Origin: Leuctra nigra
Taxonomy: Eukaryota > Arthropoda > Insecta > Plecoptera > Leuctridae
NCBI GenBank assembly: GCA_934045905.1
Contig: OW203771.1
Coordinates: 17,659,701 to 17,723,700, forward strand
Direction of reading: 5' to 3'
Length of the DNA: 64,000 bases
Shown here piece by piece: positions 61,901 to 64,000 of this stretch (its first letter is position 1; every line of letters begins with the position of its first letter). A model generated the notes under the pieces. The model saw only the letters and a program-made list of their open reading frames with translations. It had not been told where the DNA came from and ran no database searches. Made by a program: the position numbers and the translations under genes.

Positions 61901-63839
61901 ACTGCTTTTAACGTTGAACTCATATTATCTTTCTCTAATACATGATTTTCAGTTTATTTTTAATTTTGATTTATACTGATTTTGACTGGATGTTGTTACT
62001 GGGGTGTTACTGGGGATATGTTGCTGGAGCCTGGATGATGCATGAAAATGATGAATTATATGATTCGAATTCATTTGGGTTGATTATGAACACTTATTTT
62101 AATTCGTACTGAGAAATAATACACCTTATCTTACCTTCAATAAGGAATGTGCCAATCAATATTAATAAACCAAGCAAAAGAGTCAAATACATGACGTTGT
62201 TTTTAAACTTCGTATCGTCACTTCGGAGATTTGCTCTAATCTTTCGATTCCTCCTTACAGGATGCTTTAGCAATAACTTTGATTTCTTGAAAAATACTTA
62301 ACTTGGTTGGTACTTAAATTATTGATATCAGCCCATAAATAAAATTAATTCCTTTTTTCAATTTAGAAATGCTATTACAATATTTTTATGATATGGAATA
62401 AAACTGTGACATTTTAATGACGACGACAGCATTGTTGATTATACCTGTTTTGTGTAGTAAATTTAGTTTTGTACATTGTAGAGCACATTCTGCATGCTTG
62501 ATTTCACAGTAGGTACCTATAGGTATTATTTATACATGCTTTAAAACTTTCAGTTTTATACGTACAATTTTGGAGATATTTTGTCATGGTTTAACTTGGT
62601 TTAACTTTCATTGAAATTATTTAGTCTAAGGTTTCGATTTCTCTATTTAATCTTCGTCAGACCATCTTATCAAAAAAAAAAAACTTTTTATCGATGTTTA
62701 CTTTTGGATGCGTAGGTAATTGTTTTTTTTATTGAACGTTTGTTGGGTAGTTATTTTGTCTTAATGACCTTGCAAACTTGAACATGATCATACCCATTTT
62801 GAAGTTTCAACCAATCGGACGTATATTTTATGGACTTTTTCAAATAGGAGTTTGTAAAAGTTTTAGTCCGTCTGACTGGTTTTCACATGAGTGCAAAATT
62901 TTAGATCAATCAGAGAAAAAATATATGACCTGTATACCAGTATCGGAAGTTACAGACAAAAAAGAACTGTAGACTGTGCCGAAGATTCGGACAGAAATCT
63001 TCTCTAAGATCGCTCAATCAAAAAAATTTCATACTAATATGTAATATCACCTTATATTTAATGTGAATACATGAAATCGTATACTTATCATTATGTTGTT
63101 CCATGGCTTCAAAAGTTCATTCCATTTACTTCATAATCAATTGCTTGATATTGGCTCCAGTCGATTATCAATCTTCTTCAATTTAGGTACACTTTTCATT
63201 TTCCCCACACGCATCACATCTCAGCTAGCCTCATGCTCAAAAGAAGTTGCGTCCGCAAGTAGATATTTGTGGGTGTCAGTCCTCAACACCACAAGACCGT
63301 GTGCAAATAATCTTATGGACGAAATCCAGTAGACTCTGGACACATGCGACAATAAATCCAGAAATTCTTTTGAGCTTGAGGCTGAAAATTCACAGTCTTG
63401 TACTTGATTTCAAAACAAATGCAGTGTTTAGATATTATAAACTAGAGGGTCCCGTCATGTAAAACATGACTAATGTGCACCAGTGAGGTATGCGTAAATA
63501 TAAAACGTCAGCAATATATTTTGTCAGCAGAGTGTGCGAACGCCGTCAGGCTGCGCGCTCAAGCGTTCCGCACAGAAGGACAGACAGACAGACAGAACTT
63601 GGTAACTATAAGTAATAATAATATGAGATATGCACCCGGTTTCCATCTGTCCCAAATCAATTCAAAAGAGGAGAGAAAGGGAATAAAAGGGACAAAGTCA
63701 TTGGAGCCAACTAATCATGACACTGACTCACCGAGGTCGTACGCTCGTACAGAGAGGCCGATCACCGACTCCACTCCCGACTCCCGCTTCAGTCGACGCC
63801 GTCGTGTCGGCGTCAGCGGCTCCAAGAGAGTCAGCTCAC
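39953..63839 (-). CDS. Cadherin-type single-pass membrane protein, 3' part of gene (12 exons)
   Basis: Exons (minus): 63839-63732, 52701-52482, 51873-51774, 50754-50624, 50079-49979, 47821-47649, 46983-46807, 46114-46033, 45375-45176, 44394-44135, 42707-42420, 40925-39953. All junctions are GT-AG and phases agree, giving 936 residues to the stop; the 5' part lies beyond the window. Residues 1-52 end a cadherin repeat (SVRAYDLGVP). About 53-142 are a membrane-adjacent region. TM helix is 151-172, followed by CCICPCC, a likely palmitoylation site. The tail of about 760 residues is charged. The layout resembles insect cadherin-86C/89D or PCDH15-like proteins; the exact orthologue is uncertain. 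Three other genes are nested in its 11 kb intron. Confidence 0.85.
40970..41189. mobile_element. MITE family M1, diverged copy 5
   Basis: GCACTTTGACAAAT at the left and TTTGGCCAAGTGTACC at the right, with a body resembling M1 but more similar to the 53.1 kb copy (TTTGAACGAAACAGATTGGC). Intron of the cadherin gene. Confidence 0.55.
41253..41850 (-). mobile_element. Degenerate rolling-circle-like copy R5, with MITE inside
   Basis: GAGGAAAACGGTGAGAGGAACGC at the left and ACGTTCGCTACGTTCGCTCA at the right match the ends of R4 with many changes. A palindromic MITE (41367-41546; arms with AGCTCTGCTTTTCAAAAAAT) sits inside. Confidence 0.5.
41911..42373. mobile_element. MITE family M2, copy 1, with nested MITE
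   Basis: The outer ends ACACTCATTGTTCTCGTTTT / GAGAACAATGAGTGTG are inverted; a second copy of this family is at 46331-46634. A 159-bp MITE (42028-42186, ends ACAGCCTCATGCTC, TA-flanked) is nested, with a relative at 63227-63383. The M2 right end stops 47 bp before the cadherin exon at 42420. Confidence 0.75.
42420..42707 (-). CDS. Cadherin gene, penultimate exon (95 codons plus split codons)
   Basis: GC-rich exon in the cytoplasmic tail. It opens with TRSDNGSYTEDEVDEVP, contains a basic region (RWIRRYHTTTRRRHVRVRE, then KRGSKRHKIK) and ends SETKSSML. No domain is recognised. Confidence 0.88.
42790..43740. other. Cadherin intron sequence without recognised feature
   Basis: A stretch of intron that includes short GGGGGG and CCC blocks near 42.81-42.96 kb. 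I see no exon with matching phase and no clear repeat ends. Confidence 0.4.
43765..44108. mobile_element. MITE next to a cadherin exon
   Basis: Arms of about 55 bp from CCAACGTGCATGGAACTAGC to its complement include GGTGGGGACACTT. The right end is 27 bp from the donor-side edge of the exon ending at 44135, so it lies in the first bases of that intron. Confidence 0.85.
44135..44394 (-). CDS. Cadherin gene exon with two TQT motifs
   Basis: 86 codons plus two bases, phase 0 at the start. Contents in order: IIMRRFMEDQRRN, QATQDSPGPVL, a Gln/Leu/Arg/Glu-rich helix, and MATQTDKDTATQTD (tail residues 499-512 of the visible part). The doubled ATQTD matches the known TQT anchor that binds dynein light chain LC8; binding is inference. 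The start is one of four equivalent tandem acceptors. Confidence 0.85.
44395..44800 (-). repeat. Tandem array carrying duplicated 3' splice sites (113/124/113 bp)
   Basis: The exon start with its acceptor (GCTCGTGTTACAG|GGCAAGGAG) is repeated, giving possible exon starts at 44394, 44507, 44631 and 44744. Spacing alternates because an 11-bp piece (GGTGGCTGCC-like) is present in every other unit, so two units together are 237 bp, divisible by three. A diverged further unit reaches 44850, where a stronger pyrimidine tract (ACTTTTATTTCAG) precedes a related peptide ending QATEDSPGPVLT. No unit but the last has a good donor. Confidence 0.9.
45176..45375 (-). CDS. Cadherin gene exon (cytoplasmic)
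   Basis: Two bases plus 66 codons, from SDVGYRRPGGQDDEG through QFYIRDGNAEILRLLTRGR to LVPRQ. GC-rich with no recognised domain. Phase 0 at its end fits the exon at 44394. Confidence 0.86.
45651..45905 (-). repeat. GC-rich dispersed repeat G, copy 1
   Basis: Inverse of the repeat at 48.77-49.19 kb: it shares AACTTTGTTGATCATAA, GTCGACCTAACAG, CCGATCCGGGGG, ACCCGATTTCAGGGGGAT and CATCTCGAGGG. It starts with a GCGTTTAAC-like edge. It could be the 3' end of a non-LTR element; not proven. Confidence 0.7.
46033..46114 (-). CDS. Cadherin gene small exon
   Basis: 27 codons plus one base, PRDMRQATRQTSEEEEEDSM and on to VER. The Glu run comes from GGA/GAG repeats. Acceptor gcttgctgcag and donor gtgagt; phases match both neighbours. 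Confidence 0.8.
46331..46634. mobile_element. MITE family M2, copy 2
   Basis: ACTCATTGTTCTCGTTTT at the left and its complement at the right; the body (ATTGGCTCTGCGGCAGAGC in reverse) is shared with 42.19-42.37 kb. Confidence 0.75.
46807..46983 (-). CDS. Cadherin gene exon with RD repeat
   Basis: 59 codons, phase 0 at both ends. It opens PHQTHQNLRLRDG, contains four Arg-Asp dipeptides from a 6-bp repeat (GGGACA on the coding strand), and ends DVYLEDLDAEFPT. Confidence 0.88.
47649..47821 (-). CDS. Cadherin gene exon
   Basis: Two bases plus 57 codons: GVQNGRREAWSADIKEQQWR through HQQYNEDRRSISSLP. The acceptor at 47822 (gttttctgtatcag) is needed to match the phase-1 end of the upstream exon; a second AG 11 bases downstream would be out of phase with it. 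Confidence 0.83.
48003..49565. mobile_element. Non-autonomous hAT element in a cadherin intron
   Basis: Ends CAGGGGCGTGCAG and CCGCACGCCCCTG are inverted and flanked by a perfect 8-bp duplication CTCACTGA (47995-48002, 49566-49573). A G run of 17 lies at 49507-49523. GC-rich repeat G is nested inside. No transposase is recognised. Confidence 0.9.
48766..49190 (+). repeat. GC-rich dispersed repeat G, copy 2
   Basis: From CCACCGATGGCTGCCACCTT to GACGCGCCATTAAACAAAAC. It shares its distal 250 bp in inverse with 45.65-45.90 kb. A possible 3' UTR of a non-LTR element is inferred from the directional end and tail. Confidence 0.65.
49590..49671. mobile_element. 82-bp palindromic MITE
   Basis: GTGTCAACTAATCGTGATAC at the left and its near complement at the right, with a GGCC-rich loop. 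Adjacent to the right end of the hAT element. Confidence 0.75.
49979..50079 (-). CDS. Cadherin gene exon after the membrane exon
   Basis: One base, 33 codons and one base: THAQRGEPQTRHEENVHLVI and on to SVQ. Acceptor ttgtactcag and donor gtcagt. Phase fits the membrane exon. Confidence 0.87.
50624..50754 (-). CDS. Cadherin gene transmembrane exon
   Basis: 43 codons plus two bases. After MEYRAENR comes a hydrophobic helix of about 22 residues and then CCICPCCPLYVDP. The cysteine cluster on the cytoplasmic side is a typical palmitoylation site (inference). Acceptor gtacttgtttcag and donor gtacgt. Confidence 0.9.
51006..51132. mobile_element. MITE family M3, copy 1
   Basis: GGGCTGCAATCGTGTAAA at the left with near complement at the right; it shares CAAGTCCCTAGAAGGCCGTG with the copy at 51565-51688 in the same intron. 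Confidence 0.75.
51565..51688. mobile_element. MITE family M3, copy 2
   Basis: Same body as copy 1, with ends GAGGTGCGATCACATAAAA and complement. More diverged at the right end. Confidence 0.7.
51774..51873 (-). CDS. Cadherin gene membrane-adjacent exon
   Basis: One base plus 33 codons: SVVVATILYDGSSLVDVSQL through APV. With the upstream exon it forms an alpha/beta-like segment next to the membrane, in the position of the membrane-adjacent domain of long cadherins. Fold assignment is inference. Confidence 0.87.
52482..52701 (-). CDS. Cadherin gene exon: end of last cadherin repeat and membrane-adjacent region
   Basis: Two bases, 72 codons, two bases. VPHRWSHASVRVYPP completes the cadherin repeat begun at 63.7 kb (RAYDL-G-VP), then MKFIVNGVRPDIQSTEDMLA starts the membrane-adjacent part. 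Donor gtaaga. The start is the last of seven tandem acceptors. Confidence 0.9.
52691..52980 (-). repeat. 43-bp tandem repeat of a complete 3' splice site, seven copies
   Basis: Units begin at 52691, 52734, 52777, 52820, 52863, 52906 and 52949; the last is partial. On the minus strand each holds ACTAAC (a perfect branch-point-like word), about 14 bases, then TGCCACCAG|GAGTGCCGCAC. Possible exon starts are therefore 52701, 52744, 52787, 52830, 52873, 52916 and 52959. Three units (129 bp) keep frame. Confidence 0.95.
53064..53262. mobile_element. MITE family M1, diverged copy 6
   Basis: It shares ATTTGAACGAAACGGATTGGC and ACTTGAGTTAGATGACG-type sequence with the 41.0 kb copy. The ends are weak. 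Confidence 0.45.
53534..53665. mobile_element. 132-bp MITE
   Basis: CAGTCCGTGTCACAAGGAGC and on to GTCCGC, with a perfect inverted copy at the right end. Non-coding. Confidence 0.85.
54052..56035 (-). CDS. Secreted cysteine-rich protein SA, two exons, nested in cadherin intron
   Basis: Exons 56035-55963 and 54560-54052 join in phase 1 (GAAG|gtaagg ... ttttag|GTGCTCCC) to give 193 residues. Residues 1-25 look like a signal peptide ending near SEGAPR. The middle has three units of about 30 residues (APNVG..., CxxxC, six residues, C, then C after seven or three), twelve Cys in all, probably disulfide-bonded. The C-terminal part APRSLLSDQMDFVSDIAGGS, then IHAAKIGYRSLKDK, aligns with the C-termini of SB and SC. 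Function unknown. AATAAA (minus) at 53911-53916 could end the transcript. The start ATG is the first in frame; a second Met is at residue 5. Confidence 0.82.
55311..55868. mobile_element. TIR element in the SA intron
   Basis: GGGTGGCGTAAAACAATTCA at the left is mirrored by GGGATTATTTTGCGCCACCC at the right, with inner AGAGGTCACT / AGTGACCTC. Non-coding, type not determined. Confidence 0.7.
56228..56449 (-). other. Open frame with one hydrophobic segment
   Basis: A minus-strand frame reads VENVKISFQSLELITSQVFV, a hydrophobic run, then a basic KRKNTKK patch and stop. It has no clear ATG or supported exon edges. It may be a fragment of a membrane protein or chance. Confidence 0.15.
56708..56980 (-). 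mobile_element. tRNA-derived SINE, copy 2
   Basis: On the minus strand the head reads ATGGCTGAGTGGTTAACGC (A-box TGGCTGAGTGG) and GGGTTCGATTCCCG (B-box), followed by the SINE body seen at 2.6 kb. Both internal promoter boxes look intact, so transcription is possible. An 134-bp palindromic MITE (57001-57134, ends GTTACTTTGATAAAGACATA) follows. Confidence 0.85.
57229..59172 (-). CDS. Secreted small protein SB, two exons, nested in cadherin intron
   Basis: Exons 59172-59115 and 57563-57229 join in phase 1 (GATG|gtaaga ... atttctag|GTGCTCCC), giving 130 residues. Residues 1-20 (MHFTLWLGLLILIGTSLVDG) are a signal peptide. The middle is Asn-rich and contains one NAHDVPPDA heptad, the unit that is expanded in SC. 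The C-terminal 50 residues share with SC the pattern PRST-x-SxGMDL-x-T, KVPM-x-AL-x-LAY, DYI, PNGT. N-glycosylation sequons (NET, NNT, NGT) are present. Function unknown. A truncated rolling-circle-like copy sits in its intron. Confidence 0.85.
57596..57950 (+). mobile_element. Truncated rolling-circle-like copy R6 (SB intron)
   Basis: It starts TTGAGCGAGC and keeps GGCTCTTTTGGCACGGACC and CTGTTACTGACGATATAC as in R1. The homology fades near 57.95 kb and no CTAG end is visible. Confidence 0.6.
57951..59114. other. Rest of SB intron
   Basis: The part nearest exon 1 (58.8-59.11 kb) is homologous to the SC intron (61.77-62.13 kb), sharing CCTGTTG, TGATGTTTGCTGTTGACAGA-like and GATGATGCATGAAAATG-like words. 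The remainder shows no feature. Confidence 0.5.
59173..59520 (-). promoter_or_regulatory. SB upstream region, duplicated above SC
   Basis: About 330 bp above the SB start is alignable with the same interval above SC (62193-62480): CACTTCGGAGATTTGCTCT, CCATAAATAAAATTAATT, AATAAAACTGTGACATT, TTTAGTTTTGTA. This shows the duplication carried the putative promoter. No TATA box was recognised. Confidence 0.6.
59563..59700 (+). repeat. Dispersed repeat, pair with 63.44 kb
   Basis: CTAGAGTGACCCGTCATGTA, ATGACC-AA-GT-CACCAGTG and GGCAGCAGAGTGTGCG recur with changes at 63442-63545. Type unknown. Confidence 0.6.
60565..62192 (-). CDS. Secreted histidine-rich heptad-repeat protein SC, two exons, nested in cadherin intron
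   Basis: Exons 62192-62135 and 61703-60565 join in phase 1 (GAAG|gtaaga ... atttctag|GTGCGCCC), giving 398 residues. Residues 1-20 (MYLTLLLGLLILIGTFLIEG) are a signal peptide. Residues 56-321 are 38 heptads of a 21-bp repeat, mostly HAVPQDA alternating with PYIHQDA; the last third is a fourfold unit (HAVPQDA, HAVLQDA, PYIPQDA, HAVPQDG) repeated. The tail 322-398 carries the domain shared with SB (LNPRSTMSTGMDLLTNVV, KVPMNALLLAYYLAQDYI, PNGT). Dense His and Asp suggest metal binding or a pH-responsive matrix, but that is inference. Not a recognised family. Confidence 0.87.
60800..61600 (-). repeat. 21-bp minisatellite coding the SC heptads
   Basis: Units GCATCTTGGGGAACAGCATGC (plus strand) repeat without interruption of the frame. 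The repeat lacks stops in two further frames, so long frames are also open on the plus strand (60748-61686) and in another minus frame (60759-61601). These are shadows. The minus frame that runs into the signal-peptide exon is the supported one. Confidence 0.92.
62193..63731. other. SC upstream region and distal cadherin intron
   Basis: 62193-62480 is the duplicated upstream region shared with SB. About 62700-63020 resembles a heavily decayed reverse copy of the rolling-circle-like family (GACCTGTATACC, AGATCGCTCAAT). 63227-63383 is a relative of the MITE nested at 42.03 kb. Confidence 0.5.
63732..63839 (-). CDS. Cadherin gene exon: part of the last cadherin repeat
   Basis: Two bases, 35 codons, one base, reading ELTLLEPLTP, an Arg-rich loop, then ESVIGLSVRAYDL. 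The G-E-L ... V-x-A-x-D pattern is that of a cadherin extracellular repeat, and the split Gly codon joins exactly to VPHRW at 52701. Acceptor tcatgtag and donor gtgagt. The next exon upstream is outside the window. Confidence 0.85.
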
Positions 63840-64000
63840 CTACATGACGATAGCACATAGCATAAGAAAAGATTGCCATAGTAACCTAAGTAAACGTATA
63901 GGGAATAAACAATTTAATCTGACAGCAGCAATCCAAATCTCATATTTAGAGTGGTTATTTATGAATGAAAGATATTTAAGGTAGCACAACTGATATCTCA

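Overview
This is a nuclear window from an insect-like genome. It is AT-rich, its genes are split by GT-AG introns, it is crowded with short inverted-repeat transposons, and the motif TAGGTAGGTACCTACC recurs throughout. Order cannot be fixed from the sequence; Lepidoptera or Hemiptera are guesses. No rRNA, free-standing tRNA gene, CRISPR array or bacterial-style operon was seen.

Layout. From 1 to 18.8 kb there is almost only repeat DNA: a palindromic satellite, a tRNA-derived SINE, a non-LTR retrotransposon (4.4-10.6 kb) broken by a hAT-type element and a rolling-circle-like element, several MITEs, hAT remnants, a retropseudogene of proteasome ATPase Rpt3 (15.5-16.0 kb, minus) and a THAP-like fragment. 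A two-exon leucine-rich-repeat-like gene lies at 19.0-21.2 kb (plus). From 21.4 to 29.2 kb there are TTAA-flanked elements, MITEs and two more rolling-circle-like copies. A complete six-exon gene for factor inhibiting HIF (HIF1AN) occupies 29.7-34.3 kb (minus). From 35 to 39.8 kb there is another rolling-circle-like copy, a tandem repeat, a possible non-coding first exon and a G/C-tract transposon.

From 39.9 to 63.8 kb the minus strand carries the 3' part of a large cadherin-type gene. Twelve exons join in frame into 936 residues: the end of a cadherin repeat, a membrane-adjacent region, one transmembrane helix and a cytoplasmic tail of about 760 residues. Its intron between 52.7 and 63.7 kb contains three nested same-strand genes, SA, SB and SC. 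Each has two exons: a signal-peptide exon ending in phase 1, then an exon for the mature protein. They share a C-terminal domain, but their middle regions differ completely: cysteine-rich repeats (SA), a short Asn-rich linker (SB), and 38 histidine/aspartate heptads (SC). SB and SC are a recent tandem duplication that includes intron and upstream DNA. I do not recognise this family.

Two exons of the cadherin gene are preceded by tandem arrays that repeat the 3' splice site itself: seven copies of 43 bp at 52.7 kb, and four acceptor copies spaced 113/124/113 bp at 44.4-44.8 kb. Apart from nesting, nothing in the sequence ties the HIF1AN, leucine-rich-repeat and cadherin genes into one pathway.
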